A stretch of DNA of 64,000 nt from Candidatus Heimdallarchaeota archaeon LC_2 (GTDB taxonomy: Archaea; Asgardarchaeota; Heimdallarchaeia; Heimdallarchaeales; Kariarchaeaceae). Position numbers and translations under genes: made by a program. Within the stretch, counting starts at the first letter, position 1, and the number at the start of each line of letters is the position of its first letter. The DNA lies in NCBI GenBank assembly GCA_001940725.1, contig MDVR01000020.1, positions 16,616 through 80,615 of the forward strand, read 5' to 3'. The notes beneath the pieces are model-generated. The model worked only from the letters and a program-made list of their open reading frames with translations, was not told where the DNA came from and searched no databases. Shown here one piece after another: positions 18,513 through 28,324 of this stretch.

Positions 18513-19891
18513 AAAATGGCCTCCCTTATTGCAATAACAAAATTATCAAGATCTGATTTTGTATGCAATTCATTTACAGAAATTAATCTTAAAGTTGTTT
18601 TAGCTAATATTTTATGCCCAGGAATAAATCCATTTTCCATACATTTCCTTGTTATCTCACTATGTGATACTTCTCCAAAGTCTACTATGAATTCACTAAA
18701 AAATGGATCAAAATATGGGGCCGTTACCCCATCCAATTTATTCAATTCAGAAGCAAGGTAATGTGATTTGTCGTATAAACTTTGTGAGAGTTCAATTATT
18801 CCTCGTTTTCCTAGTGACGAAAGATAAATTGCAGCGTTAATTGCGGTGATTGCTTGATTAGTGCATACATTGCTAGTGGCTTTTTCTCTTCTTATATGTT
18901 GTTCTCGGGTTTGGAGGGTGATACAATAACCTACATCGTCAGAATTTAATTCTTTAGTCGAACCAATAAGTCTCCCTGGAATTTCTCGGATCCATTTTCT
19001 ATTATACTTCATAGCTAGAATTCCTAACAACGGCCCTCCAGAATTTATACAATTTCCCAATAATTGACCTTCACCAACGGCAAAATCAGCGCCATATTCA
19101 CCCGGTGGAGAAAGAATTCCTAGAGAGATCGGATCAACACCTATAGTGATTAATGCATCAGATGAATGAACTATATCACATAAATCAGCAGGATTTTCAC
19201 TTAATGTTCCAAAATATGATGGAACTTCAAAATAAAGACCAGCAATTTCTCGTTCTTTTTTAGGTTTCTCAGATTCACTTGAAAATATATTTATTAGTGC
19301 CTCTATATCAACTAATCCATTTTTTGCAGGTACCACTTCTATTTCAACATCTGAATATGCTATGTATGATTTAGCCACAGCTAATCTATCTGGAGAAACT
19401 GGTTCTGCAATCAATAACTTCCTTCGTCGAGTTATTCTTCGCATAATAAGTAACACTTCACCAATTGCACTACCCCAATCATAGAGAGAGGCATTAACAA
19501 CATCCATTTCCAATAATTCAGCAACCATTGATTGATATTCATATGTTAATTGAAGTGTCCCCTGTGAAATTTCAGGTTGATAAGGTGTATAAGCCGTGTA
19601 TATTTCACCACGTTGCATAACTTCTTCAACAGCTGCTGGGACATATTGTTGACGGACCCCACCACCAAGAAATGAAACAAGCATATCCTTATTCTTATTT
19701 GCAATGGCTTTGAAAAAGCGAGTAAGTTCTGCTTCTGAGTATGGGCCTGGAATTGCTATATCTTCTTTAAGTATTAAAGATTCAGGAATATCCGAAAATA
19801 GCTCCATTATATCTGAATTACCCATCTCCTTTAGCATCTCTTCTCGTTCTTCTTCACTTGTTCCTATATAAGATTCATAAAATTTATTCAT
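18509..19891 (-). CDS. gcvPA: glycine dehydrogenase (decarboxylating) subunit 1
   Basis: N-terminal-type half of the split P-protein, 460 residues. Landmarks: FLGGGVRQQYVPAAVEEV, TAYTPYQPEISQGTLQ, NASLYDWGSAIGE, DFAVGEGQLLG and TREQHIRREKATSN, all characteristic of GcvPA. It forms the active heterotetramer with GcvPB, whose gene overlaps its 3' end. It follows gcvH with a 20-bp gap. The ATG at 19891 fits the usual N-terminus (a short leader, then two helices). Confidence 0.96.
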   Translation of the reverse strand: MNKFYESYIGTSEEEREEMLKEMGNSDIMELFSDIPESLILKEDIAIPGPYSEAELTRFFKAIANKNKDMLVSFLGGGVRQQYVPAAVEEVMQRGEIYTAYTPYQPEISQGTLQLTYEYQSMVAELLEMDVVNASLYDWGSAIGEVLLIMRRITRRRKLLIAEPVSPDRLAVAKSYIAYSDVEIEVVPAKNGLVDIEALINIFSSESEKPKKEREIAGLYFEVPSYFGTLSENPADLCDIVHSSDALITIGVDPISLGILSPPGEYGADFAVGEGQLLGNCINSGGPLLGILAMKYNRKWIREIPGRLIGSTKELNSDDVGYCITLQTREQHIRREKATSNVCTNQAITAINAAIYLSSLGKRGIIELSQSLYDKSHYLASELNKLDGVTAPYFDPFFSEFIVDFGEVSHSEITRKCMENGFIPGHKILAKTTLRLISVNELHTKSDLDNFVIAIREAIL

Positions 19892-19911
19892 TTCAATCAG
19901 TTTTTGTATAG

Positions 19912-20331
19912 TTAAAATTCAGCCAGTTCGTCGGTTACAAGGTCTGCATATTTCTGAGGTGAAAGCAGTGAACTTCTATCATCAGATCTTGGTTTGATTT
20001 TGATTAAATATCCTTTTTCATAAGGAGAATCTGTAACCAACTCTGGTGAATCTTCTAAAACTTCATTGACTTCAATTAGAGTGCAATCAAATGGAGCATA
20101 AATGTCACCCGTTGCCTTTAAAGCTTCCACAACAACTATTACATCCTTCGCATCAAAATCCTCATTAACATCTTCAAATTGTACGTAAGAAATCTCACGA
20201 AGCATTTTTTGTGCATAATCTGATATACCCATCATCCAAGTTCCATCTGGTAGTTCTTTCACCCATTCATGCGATGTAAGATAGGAACGATCAGTTGCAA
20301 TCTCATAATTATCTATTTTTATAAAATCCAT
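19912..20331 (-). CDS. gcvH: glycine cleavage system H protein
   Basis: 139-residue lipoyl carrier that shuttles the aminomethyl group between P, T and L proteins. Start of the domain is YLTSHEWVKELPDGTWMMGISDYAQ; the lipoylation lysine is in VVEALKATGDIYAPF, followed by EVNEVLEDSPELV and the C-terminal DLVTDELAEF. It is first in the minus-strand gcvH-gcvPA-gcvPB operon. Overlapping inverted repeats directly upstream of the ATG (20333-20368) may be regulatory. Confidence 0.95.
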   Translation of the reverse strand: MDFIKIDNYEIATDRSYLTSHEWVKELPDGTWMMGISDYAQKMLREISYVQFEDVNEDFDAKDVIVVVEALKATGDIYAPFDCTLIEVNEVLEDSPELVTDSPYEKGYLIKIKPRSDDRSSLLSPQKYADLVTDELAEF

Positions 20332-20332
20332 A

Positions 20333-20368
20333 TTACCACTTGATTAACTAAATGTGGTAACTTAGTTA
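20333..20368. promoter_or_regulatory. interlocked inverted repeats upstream of gcvH
   Basis: TTACCAC (20333-20339) is the reverse complement of GTGGTAA (20354-20360), and TAACTAA (20345-20351) is the reverse complement of TTAGTTA (20362-20368). Both pairs have perfect 7-bp arms and they overlap one another right before the gcvH start codon, near where transcription would begin. An operator or an RNA hairpin is possible. Chance is not excluded in such AT-rich DNA, but the first pair is not AT-only. Confidence 0.35.
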
Positions 20369-20533
20369 GATTTATGAAAATGCTTACGTGAAACAATATA
20401 TTTTGTAGTAAAAATTTGTATATTGATTAGATAACTAATGTACATCTAAGAGCGTAAAATAATGATGTAATTTAGAAATTTTTTACGTGTTGCGTAACGA
20501 TCATAATATGTACTTTTTTCATTTTATTGATTT

Positions 20534-20983
20534 GTGGAGTCAGGTCCAGATTTATTAGAAAAGAGTGAGGAACCAATCAAATTCGCTCTAGTTGGAATTA
20601 GTGGGATTTTTGTCAATTTACTAGTATTATTTCTCGCCTACGATGTATTTGAAATATTCTATGGATTATCATTGGCAATTGGATTCATGTTTTCAGTAAC
20701 GTCAAATTATATTCTGAACAGAATTTGGACTTTTAACAGTAAAGGATCAATACTTCCAGAATATTTGAAATATGTTGCTTCCAATTATACAGGGTTCTTA
20801 ATTCAATTATCTGTAGTATTTACTGCTAAAAAACTAAGCCCGAAACAATATCTTGTGATACCATTTATTGACTTGAATATAGATATAATATATTTTGCTA
20901 GTTTGTTCGGCATTTTCCTAGGTTTTGTCTCTAACTTTCTATTCTCGAAATTCTTTGTTTTCAACAATTCGGATAATGTTTAA
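20534..20983 (+). CDS. GtrA-like membrane protein
   Basis: 149 residues with four hydrophobic helices in the order typical of GtrA/DPMS3-like proteins: FALVGISGIFVNLLVLFLA, LAIGFMFSVTSNYILNRIWTF, then two more ending in FVSNFLFSKFFVF. The motif NYILNRIWTF and the repeated NFLFSKFFVF are the family hallmark. Such proteins help translocate or modify lipid-linked sugars, usually beside a glycosyltransferase, which is missing here. The start is GTG 20534. Stand-alone gene. Confidence 0.85.
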   Translation: MESGPDLLEKSEEPIKFALVGISGIFVNLLVLFLAYDVFEIFYGLSLAIGFMFSVTSNYILNRIWTFNSKGSILPEYLKYVASNYTGFLIQLSVVFTAKKLSPKQYLVIPFIDLNIDIIYFASLFGIFLGFVSNFLFSKFFVFNNSDNV

Positions 20984-20988
20984 TTTTG

Positions 20989-21684
20989 TTATTCAAAAGG
21001 CTTTTTCTTGTATAAACTTCTGCTTAATAGTCCTGCAAGTATAATAACAAATGCTATCCCGAATATTAATCCCCAATTTATTTCAGCCAAATCAACACTC
21101 TCAAAATAATCACATTTTTCACATTCAAGGGTGGCAATACTCTGTAAAATTAAATCACTTGGAGCTGTTACGAGGGGTTGTTTATCCCCATATTTATCAT
21201 AATACTCTAGAGAAGTTTTTTGAATTATTGATGTCCCAGCTTCAGTGACATTAACAGTATATCGCAATCTAATCTCCTCTAGATTATCGATTCTATCTAG
21301 ATTCATTGTAAAATTATTCTCATAGATATTGAAATAATTTAAACTGATATTCGTTTTTGTGATTTGATTTTCTATTGATACAGTTTCATTATATTCCATT
21401 GCGGTTCCATTAAACATCTTATAAGGACTTTGTATAAAAGTTAATGAAGATTGAATTGTCTGTGTAATGGTTACATTATTGAGAGTGTCATTTGAGAAAT
21501 TTTTTATCAAAATAAATATTTCTACTATGGTTCCTTCTATTATTTGCTCAGTATCAGAAGCCATCATACCTAAAGAAATTATATTTTCCGCTGGATCGGG
21601 TGTAAACGCTATTCCGTTATGCATTGCAACTGGTGAAATGAATGTTAATATTAACAAAATTGAAAGGAGTTTAAATATTTTCAA
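20989..21684 (-). CDS. secreted, membrane-anchored surface protein
   Basis: 231 residues. The N-terminus is a signal peptide (KIFKLLSILLILTFISPVA), and the C-terminus has one membrane helix (WGLIFGIAFVIILAGLL) followed by the basic tail SRSLYKKKPFE, so the protein is anchored with the body outside. The body is beta-rich with IKNFSNDTLNNVTITQTIQ, similar to DUF11-like extracellular beta-sandwich domains, and many N-x-S/T sites. CEKC near the C-terminus could form a disulfide. Function unknown. Confidence 0.65.
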   Translation of the reverse strand: MKIFKLLSILLILTFISPVAMHNGIAFTPDPAENIISLGMMASDTEQIIEGTIVEIFILIKNFSNDTLNNVTITQTIQSSLTFIQSPYKMFNGTAMEYNETVSIENQITKTNISLNYFNIYENNFTMNLDRIDNLEEIRLRYTVNVTEAGTSIIQKTSLEYYDKYGDKQPLVTAPSDLILQSIATLECEKCDYFESVDLAEINWGLIFGIAFVIILAGLLSRSLYKKKPFE

Positions 21685-21887
21685 CCTAGAACCTCAAAAT
21701 AATAACTATATTTTCACTTTATTGTTAGCTTATATAATGATTATTTTGGTTTACTAGAATTCAAAGTACTGATTCTTCAAAATTTATCTGATAGCCAAAA
21801 AAAATGTATCATCATATGTGAATAGTTTGTTTCGTTATTACCCACTATAAACAATTTATTTTTATTCCGATATGGATATAAGAAATT

Positions 21888-22613
21888 ATGGTTTGCGAAA
21901 TCACTGAATTAAGATACTCATTGAATGGTATATCTGATTCGCAAATTCAGACACTATTTAATCAAATACAGAGAGATAATAATCAATTTATCATTAAAAG
22001 GGTAACAGATCCTAGTGTGGCCTTATCATCAGATGATATTTTAATTGAAGGAAAATTTTCAAGTGAATTCCTAAACGTGTTAGCTAGAGTTTTTCCCCCT
22101 CCTCTTGCATGTAAAATTCAATTTGAAGGCAATTTCCAAGAAAAACTTCGGGAATATGCAGCATTCTCTTGGAGCTATAAAAATATAGTATTATTGGGAG
22201 TTACTGTTTTTCCATATGTTGAAGTACAATCTTATATTGGTTTTACAAGCTCTACTCATTTTCTGAATTTAATAACATCAACCAAAGCAGCCACATTATT
22301 GAAAGGTTTATTGCTTATCAAACCCAAAGGACTGATTTCGTTTGACAAAAATGTCTTAACAATGGTTATGCCAAATCACAGAATTGATTTTATTATTGCT
22401 TGGCTTAATCAATTAATGGTAGCTGAAGTAAATTTGAATTGGTTGTCTGGAAGTACAGGTGAACTTGATGAAGAACTAGCAGCTTCAGTTAATTTCGTCA
22501 ATCATTCAAATTTGGAAGAAATAAATAGTTGTCTTGAAAAAGCTATTGTAATACAAGCTGGAGAACTAAAAACTGTTTTCAGAAGAGCATTGGCTAGTAT
22601 TCAACCCGTATAA
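21888..22613 (+). CDS. protein of unknown function (intact copy)
   Basis: 241 residues, soluble, mixed alpha/beta, no signal peptide. A notable segment is EFLNVLARVFPPPLACKIQF, with EELAASVNFVNHSNLEEIN towards the end. I recognise no family. Its last 191 codons, together with the promoter and first codons of polB, are duplicated perfectly 705 bp downstream. This is the only copy with the complete N-terminus. It precedes polB in the same direction. Confidence 0.6.
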   Translation: MVCEITELRYSLNGISDSQIQTLFNQIQRDNNQFIIKRVTDPSVALSSDDILIEGKFSSEFLNVLARVFPPPLACKIQFEGNFQEKLREYAAFSWSYKNIVLLGVTVFPYVEVQSYIGFTSSTHFLNLITSTKAATLLKGLLLIKPKGLISFDKNVLTMVMPNHRIDFIIAWLNQLMVAEVNLNWLSGSTGELDEELAASVNFVNHSNLEEINSCLEKAIVIQAGELKTVFRRALASIQPV

Positions 22614-23447
22614 TTCTATATCTGGAATAATGTAACTTAATTTCAAACTGACAATAACTGATTTTTATTCTAAGTATATATATAATAAATGTGGACTTAG
22701 AAGATTTCTTTGAAGTTACTTCGACAAAAGAAATGGGTGATGTTATTAATTGAAGGAAAATTTTCAAGTGAATTCCTAAACGTGTTAGCTAGAGTTTTTC
22801 CCCCTCCTCTTGCATGTAAAATTCAATTTGAAGGCAATTTCCAAGAAAAACTTCGGGAATATGCAGCATTCTCTTGGAGCTATAAAAATATAGTATTATT
22901 GGGAGTTACTGTTTTTCCATATGTTGAAGTACAATCTTATATTGGTTTTACAAGCTCTACTCATTTTCTGAATTTAATAACATCAACCAAAGCAGCCACA
23001 TTATTGAAAGGTTTATTGCTTATCAAACCCAAAGGACTGATTTCGTTTGACAAAAATGTCTTAACAATGGTTATGCCAAATCACAGAATTGATTTTATTA
23101 TTGCTTGGCTTAATCAATTAATGGTAGCTGAAGTAAATTTGAATTGGTTGTCTGGAAGTACAGGTGAACTTGATGAAGAACTAGCAGCTTCAGTTAATTT
23201 CGTCAATCATTCAAATTTGGAAGAAATAAATAGTTGTCTTGAAAAAGCTATTGTAATACAAGCTGGAGAACTAAAAACTGTTTTCAGAAGAGCATTGGCT
23301 AGTATTCAACCCGTATAATTCTATATCTGGAATAATGTAACTTAATTTCAAACTGACAATAACTGATTTTTATTCTAAGTATATATATAATAAATGTGGA
23401 CTTAGAAGATTTCTTTGAAGTTACTTCGACAAAAGAAATGGGTGATG
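22041..23447 (+). repeat. perfect tandem duplication, 705-bp period
   Basis: Bases 22041-22742 recur at 22746-23447 with a constant offset of 705, with no difference that I could find by eye. The unit holds the 3' part of the unknown gene at 21888, the intergenic region with TATA-like AGTATATATATAATAA, and the first 17 codons of polB from its GTG. Copy 1 therefore has a stub of polB that hits a stop three codons after the junction; copy 2 continues into the real polB. Perfect identity means a very recent event or an assembly error. Confidence 0.95.
22710..23318 (+). pseudogene. truncated duplicate of the 21888 gene
   Basis: The second copy of the upstream gene lacks its first 50 codons. The open frame begins with TTG 22710 inside the duplicated polB leader read in another frame (MKLLRQKKWVMLLIEG), then matches the parent from LIEGKF to the stop. 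It is a by-product of the tandem duplication and has no start signal of its own other than the duplicated polB promoter. Whether a protein is made is doubtful. Confidence 0.7.
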
Positions 23448-26182
23448 CCCAATCGACTGAAAAACAACCAGTTGAGGATAGAGAAGAAGAAATCAAAGAA
23501 GAGAAACTGAATGACACACAAAATCATGAACGGATAGAAAGAATAGGTGATAAATTTGAACCTGAAATATTTGAGCTAGGACAAGATATTGAGGATATTT
23601 TACTACTTGATGTGATTTATGAGCCTGTTAGCTCCAAAGCACAATGTATTTTTTATCATGAACCAAGTAAATCTATTTACAAATGGACGGATACAACTGG
23701 CCATCAGCCATATCTATTAACACATTTAACAGAAGAAGGAATCAAGAAAATTGACAAAATTGTTAAATCTTCTGAATATGTAAAAACGGAGACTGTAAAG
23801 AGATTTGATCTATTAGGGGAAAAAGAGATTAATATAACAAAATTATATGGAACTAACCCCCTTGCAATTGGAGGAAGACCCAATTCATTTAGAGAGCTTA
23901 TTGATCCAACATTTGAATCAGACATAAGATATCATTTCAGTTACGTTACCGATAATAAATTAACACCTGGTACCTATTATAAGGTTGTAAGAGGGAACTT
24001 AGAACCTAGTGGTGGTGATATTGACAAAGAAGTCGAAAAAGAACTTACAGAAGCATTTCAAGGTGAAAAAAAAGAGCAATTGCAAATGCTTGATGAATAC
24101 ATGCCTTTGCTATTTCAAAAGATTCCGGATGTTTTGAGATGTGCATTTGATATAGAAATCGGATCACCAAAAGGGATTATGCCAAATCCAAATAAACCTG
24201 TTGAAGAAATTATTTCTATATCTTTGGTAGACTCAGAAGGTAGGAAAATTTGTTGGGTATTAAATAGACCAGAGGTTGATCAAGAGGTCGATTTCGACGA
24301 TATCATTGTTAAGAGATATGATAATGAAATTTCTCTGTTAGAAGATTTCTTCGACATTATCGATGTTTATCCTATTGCCATATCTTTCAATGGGGATAAC
24401 TTCGACATGCCATATATCTTTAATCGAGCAATTCGCTTAGGTATAGATAGAGCTGATATCCCAATTAAAATGAAACGAAATGACGTCGCTTTTTCAAGCT
24501 CAGTTCATCTTGATCTCTATCGATTTTTCAGACAAGCAGCAATTAGAATTTACGCATTCGGAGGTAAATATGATAATACATCCTTAAATGAGTTATCTGT
24601 TGCGTTATTAAACGAAAACAAACTTGAACATCCCGATGTTTGGATTAACGAAATGGATCTAGCTACACTGGTGAAATACAATGTCATTGATGCTGAATTA
24701 ACTTTAAAATTAACTCAATTTGACGATAATGTAGTTCTTAATTTAATGTTTATTTTAATGAGAATATGTAAAATGCCACTTTTTGATTTCAGTAGAATTG
24801 CAGTTAGTGGATGGCTACAATTGTGGTTAATTTATGAACATCGAAAAAGAAACTATTTAGTACCAAGAAAAGATGATATATTATTAGCTAAAGGAGAAAG
24901 TGCAACAAGTTCTGCAATAATTGAGGGTAAAAAATTCCAAGGGGCTATTGTATTAGATCCAAAACCAGGTGTCTGGTGGAATGTGAGAGTGTTAGATTTT
25001 GCATCGTTATACCCCTCAATTATTAAAAACAGAAATCTATCATATGAAACTATCAGATGCAACCATGAGGAATGCAAAACGAACATTGTTCCTGAGGTTA
25101 ACCATTGGGCATGCACAAAAAGATTAGGGATATTCTCTATTGTATTAGGTTTTATTAGGGATACACGAGTTAATTGGTTCAAACCAAGATCAAGTGATAA
25201 TAACCTAAATGAAAAAGAAAGAAGGATTAATCAAGTCATTCAATCATCACTCAAAGTGTTGATCAATGCAGGATATGGTGTATTTGGATCCACTACATTT
25301 GATTTCTATTGTCCCCCAGTTGCTGAATCTACAACTGCCTATGCAAGAGATGCAATAAGGAAGACCCAAGATTATTCTGAAAATACATTAGGAGTACCTG
25401 TTTTGTATGGGGACACAGATTCAGTTTTCCTCTATCAAATAACTGATGAACAAACTGAAAGATTAATTGCGTGGGGAATTGAACATATAGGTGTTGAATT
25501 AGGTACTGATTATATTTTTAGATATGTAATATTCTCAGATCGTAAGAAGAATTATGTTGGAGTGACAACCAATAATAAAACAATCGTTAAGGGTCTAATG
25601 GGCAAGAAAAAGAACACACCTAAAATAATCAGAGATAATTTCAGTCGAACTCTAGAGATTTTAAAAACAGTTTATAGTAATGACGAACTTGAACATGCAA
25701 AGGAAAGAATCATTGAGTTATTACAAGCAATGATTTACAAACTTGAAAGTGGGAATTTCACTGTTGACGATGCTTCCATTAGATTAACGATCTCAAAAAG
25801 GGTAAAGGAATATGGAACATGGACTCAAACGATGCAGGTAATTGCTCAAATTTATGACAATATCATTAAAGAAAAGGAGAAGAAAGGTGAAAAAGAAGAG
25901 ATATCTGACTCAGAACGGATTGGAATAGGTGATCAAGTGAAATTTGTAAAAATTGCAAAACCAGTTAGAGTAAATGTTCAAAAGAAATTTGGATTTGCTT
26001 TTCCACCAGGTGTAAAGGAGGTTACTGTAAAACCAGTTGAACTTATGACAGATGATGATATTATTGATGGGAAACCATTAATTGATTCAGCTGAAGCTAC
26101 ATTTTCCCAATTTTTGTCTTCTATTGGAGTATCGTGGGAAAGGATTATGGGGATACAATCCTTGGATGATGATTGGTATTAG
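23396..26182 (+). CDS. polB: family-B DNA polymerase
   Basis: 928 residues, replicative-type archaeal DNA polymerase B. Exonuclease motifs are intact: Exo I FDIEIGSP (about residue 252), Exo II SFNGDNFDMPY (about 333), Exo III KYNVIDAEL (about 428). Polymerase motif A DFASLYPSI (about 535), motif B KVLINAGYGVFGS (about 620) and motif C YGDTDSVF (about 670) are intact too, so proofreading and synthesis are both predicted. The first 60 residues are an acidic, glutamate- and lysine-rich extension. The start is GTG 23396 just downstream of a TATA-like run, or ATG 23438. The promoter and start are duplicated upstream (see the 705-bp repeat). Confidence 0.96.
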   Translation: MDLEDFFEVTSTKEMGDAQSTEKQPVEDREEEIKEEKLNDTQNHERIERIGDKFEPEIFELGQDIEDILLLDVIYEPVSSKAQCIFYHEPSKSIYKWTDTTGHQPYLLTHLTEEGIKKIDKIVKSSEYVKTETVKRFDLLGEKEINITKLYGTNPLAIGGRPNSFRELIDPTFESDIRYHFSYVTDNKLTPGTYYKVVRGNLEPSGGDIDKEVEKELTEAFQGEKKEQLQMLDEYMPLLFQKIPDVLRCAFDIEIGSPKGIMPNPNKPVEEIISISLVDSEGRKICWVLNRPEVDQEVDFDDIIVKRYDNEISLLEDFFDIIDVYPIAISFNGDNFDMPYIFNRAIRLGIDRADIPIKMKRNDVAFSSSVHLDLYRFFRQAAIRIYAFGGKYDNTSLNELSVALLNENKLEHPDVWINEMDLATLVKYNVIDAELTLKLTQFDDNVVLNLMFILMRICKMPLFDFSRIAVSGWLQLWLIYEHRKRNYLVPRKDDILLAKGESATSSAIIEGKKFQGAIVLDPKPGVWWNVRVLDFASLYPSIIKNRNLSYETIRCNHEECKTNIVPEVNHWACTKRLGIFSIVLGFIRDTRVNWFKPRSSDNNLNEKERRINQVIQSSLKVLINAGYGVFGSTTFDFYCPPVAESTTAYARDAIRKTQDYSENTLGVPVLYGDTDSVFLYQITDEQTERLIAWGIEHIGVELGTDYIFRYVIFSDRKKNYVGVTTNNKTIVKGLMGKKKNTPKIIRDNFSRTLEILKTVYSNDELEHAKERIIELLQAMIYKLESGNFTVDDASIRLTISKRVKEYGTWTQTMQVIAQIYDNIIKEKEKKGEKEEISDSERIGIGDQVKFVKIAKPVRVNVQKKFGFAFPPGVKEVTVKPVELMTDDDIIDGKPLIDSAEATFSQFLSSIGVSWERIMGIQSLDDDWY

Positions 26183-26317
26183 ATTTTTTTATATCGCACG
26201 TACGAACTGCAGTTTGAAAAATGAAAAATAACATTTTTCAATTTTATATTCACTCAAGATAAATAGAGATAGATATTTCAAAATATTATAGAGATTCAAG
26301 GATAAAGAACGATTGCT

Positions 26318-27316
26318 ATGAGTATACAAGAAATAATAGAGAAAGGAGGAACCTATGTATTTGACCCTGCTGAAACGACACTACTACCTGATGAAATTTT
26401 AGCAAACTATGGTAATTTTATAGATTCAATTTGTATTGTTGCCAAATCCGAAGCTGGATCATCGTATTATGCAAGTAGCACTGCCCCTAAGGACCCTAGA
26501 TTTGGAGAAATATATTCATCATTTGCTCAATTAGCTTCTGATATTGGTATTCAGGTTTACGCGATGGTTCATGGAAATATTGATGGTTTCTTTTCTAGGG
26601 ACCCTAATTTTCAAATGCATCGTAGCGGAGGTACACCAATTGAAGGATATGTATGTCCAAGTCAAGAAATCTATTGGCAATATTTAGCAGAAGTTGTTTC
26701 CGAGATTGCAACTAAAAGTAATCTTGAAGGAATTATTTTGAAGGATGTATTATATCCCCGGGATCAATCTTGTTTTTGCGATAATTGCCGTAGAAAATTC
26801 GCTTTAGCAAATGATATAGATAGAGATTTTTCATTGGAGCAGATCAGGAAAAGATCTAATCTTTTTTCAAAATGGCAAAATGATAGAGTAGAAGCCTTGA
26901 GAAATACAATATCTACCGTTGTAAACAGAGTGCATAAAGAAAATAAAATTGATATTTTATCAGAGGTTTTACTTGATTCTGCAACTAATTATTTTGAAGG
27001 TGCCAAAGATCATTTTGGTCAAGATATAGGAGTAATTACACAACTTACTCCTCATGTTCTTCTTCATATCCATCCTTGGAGTGATTTACCTTCCAATAAT
27101 GTTGAATTGGGTAAATTAAAGGAGCAATTGCAACCCTATGAAAATAGATTATCAACAGGTCAGAATTCTTTATTTGCTTGGGATGTTAATCCGACTAATT
27201 TTGAAATGTTAACTGAATTAAAAGATACATATTCATCTTCGCGAATATTCTTTACTGACTACAAACCATCTTCATACCTTAATAGACGAACATTAAACTT
27301 GAATTTGGGTGTATAA
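26318..27316 (+). CDS. TIM-barrel glycoside-hydrolase-like protein
   Basis: 332 residues, no signal peptide. Alternating strands and helices (IGIQVYAMVHGNIDGFF, LEGIILKDVLYPRD, IGVITQLTPHVLLHIHPW, LFAWDVNP) suggest a TIM barrel. The segment CFCDNCRRKFA (about residue 148) is the cysteine-rich turn found in several barrel hydrolase-like families after the strand carrying an acidic residue (KDVLYPRD here). Substrate and activity are not predictable, and it may be non-hydrolytic. The cysteines could hold zinc. Confidence 0.5.
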   Translation: MSIQEIIEKGGTYVFDPAETTLLPDEILANYGNFIDSICIVAKSEAGSSYYASSTAPKDPRFGEIYSSFAQLASDIGIQVYAMVHGNIDGFFSRDPNFQMHRSGGTPIEGYVCPSQEIYWQYLAEVVSEIATKSNLEGIILKDVLYPRDQSCFCDNCRRKFALANDIDRDFSLEQIRKRSNLFSKWQNDRVEALRNTISTVVNRVHKENKIDILSEVLLDSATNYFEGAKDHFGQDIGVITQLTPHVLLHIHPWSDLPSNNVELGKLKEQLQPYENRLSTGQNSLFAWDVNPTNFEMLTELKDTYSSSRIFFTDYKPSSYLNRRTLNLNLGV

Positions 27317-27323
27317 AACTCCT

Positions 27324-28283
27324 TTAAACATCCAGATTGGAATCTGCTACACCCATCTTCACAAAAACATATCCAGAAACGAAGGTTGCAAAAATTCCTA
27401 ATGCAGAATATCTTACGTATCTAAGAATAAAACCAAGGAAAGTTAAATCGTCAGTTATATTGGCAAATATCGCATCCAAACCGAATAAAATACTAAAACT
27501 AAGGAATAATCCGATTATAACTCTTACAATAGCATTTCCTAAGGATTTTGTTTCTGCTTCAAAACCGACATATTTATTTTCTAAATTATAACCTAAAATT
27601 AATCCTGTAATCATACCGGCTAAAGTTGCAAATATCTCTCCATCAGGTCCAAAGTTGGATAATAGTCCAGCAATAAGGACCATTAGAAATGTACTCCCAA
27701 CAATTACACCTAGCGCTAATGTAATAGGTATTGCTTGCCATTTTTCGACAAATTTATCTTCATTTACAAGGATAAAATATGTTATAATTATTCCAAAACC
27801 CCATCCAAGAATTATATCTTCAAAATAATGTACACCCAAATATGGTCTAGATAATCCTATCAATAAAATCATGACAATTGCAATAATTCTTGATTTTGGT
27901 GATTTTATTTTAGAATTCAAATATAGCCAAAATGAGGCGGCTCCCATTGCATGACCTGAAGGCGTTGAAAATTCGGTAGCTGTTAACTCGATATCATCTT
28001 CATTTATTGCCCAATTATCTTGATATGTACCATCATTAACATAGGGTCTTGGGTTCCTTACAATCACTTTAATCATTTGATTAAGTGCTGAAGAAAAAAT
28101 AGTCACAATAGTTAACCTCAGGGCGACATTTTTGTTGTACAACCAATAAATACCAAGTACAAGTAATATATACCCCATCTCAGAGCCTAAAAAGGTAAAG
28201 AATCTAAAAAAAGAAGTTAAGAAATCAGTACGCTTATCTCGTACCCAATCGATAGCATCCTGATTGAAGGGTAAATCTGTCAC
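27324..28283 (-). CDS. PAP2-family membrane phosphatase
   Basis: 319 residues, with about seven to eight membrane segments. All three phosphatase signature motifs are there: K-x6-RP in KVIVRNPRP, PSGHAMG, and SR-x5-H-x3-D in SRPYLGVHYFED. The enzyme would dephosphorylate a lipid phosphate such as phosphatidate, undecaprenyl/dolichyl pyrophosphate or an isoprenoid pyrophosphate at the membrane face. The C-terminal part has extra helices beyond the core. It converges on the TIM-barrel gene with an 8-bp gap. Confidence 0.92.
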   Translation of the reverse strand: MTDLPFNQDAIDWVRDKRTDFLTSFFRFFTFLGSEMGYILLVLGIYWLYNKNVALRLTIVTIFSSALNQMIKVIVRNPRPYVNDGTYQDNWAINEDDIELTATEFSTPSGHAMGAASFWLYLNSKIKSPKSRIIAIVMILLIGLSRPYLGVHYFEDIILGWGFGIIITYFILVNEDKFVEKWQAIPITLALGVIVGSTFLMVLIAGLLSNFGPDGEIFATLAGMITGLILGYNLENKYVGFEAETKSLGNAIVRVIIGLFLSFSILFGLDAIFANITDDLTFLGFILRYVRYSALGIFATFVSGYVFVKMGVADSNLDV

Positions 28284-28324
28284 AAGTTAGTGCTATAGAG
28301 TTTTTTAAAAAATGTATTCACAAT

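Noticed and set aside
22710..23318. Independent second gene
   Set aside because: Perfect copy of the 3' part of the upstream gene with a start created by the duplication junction.
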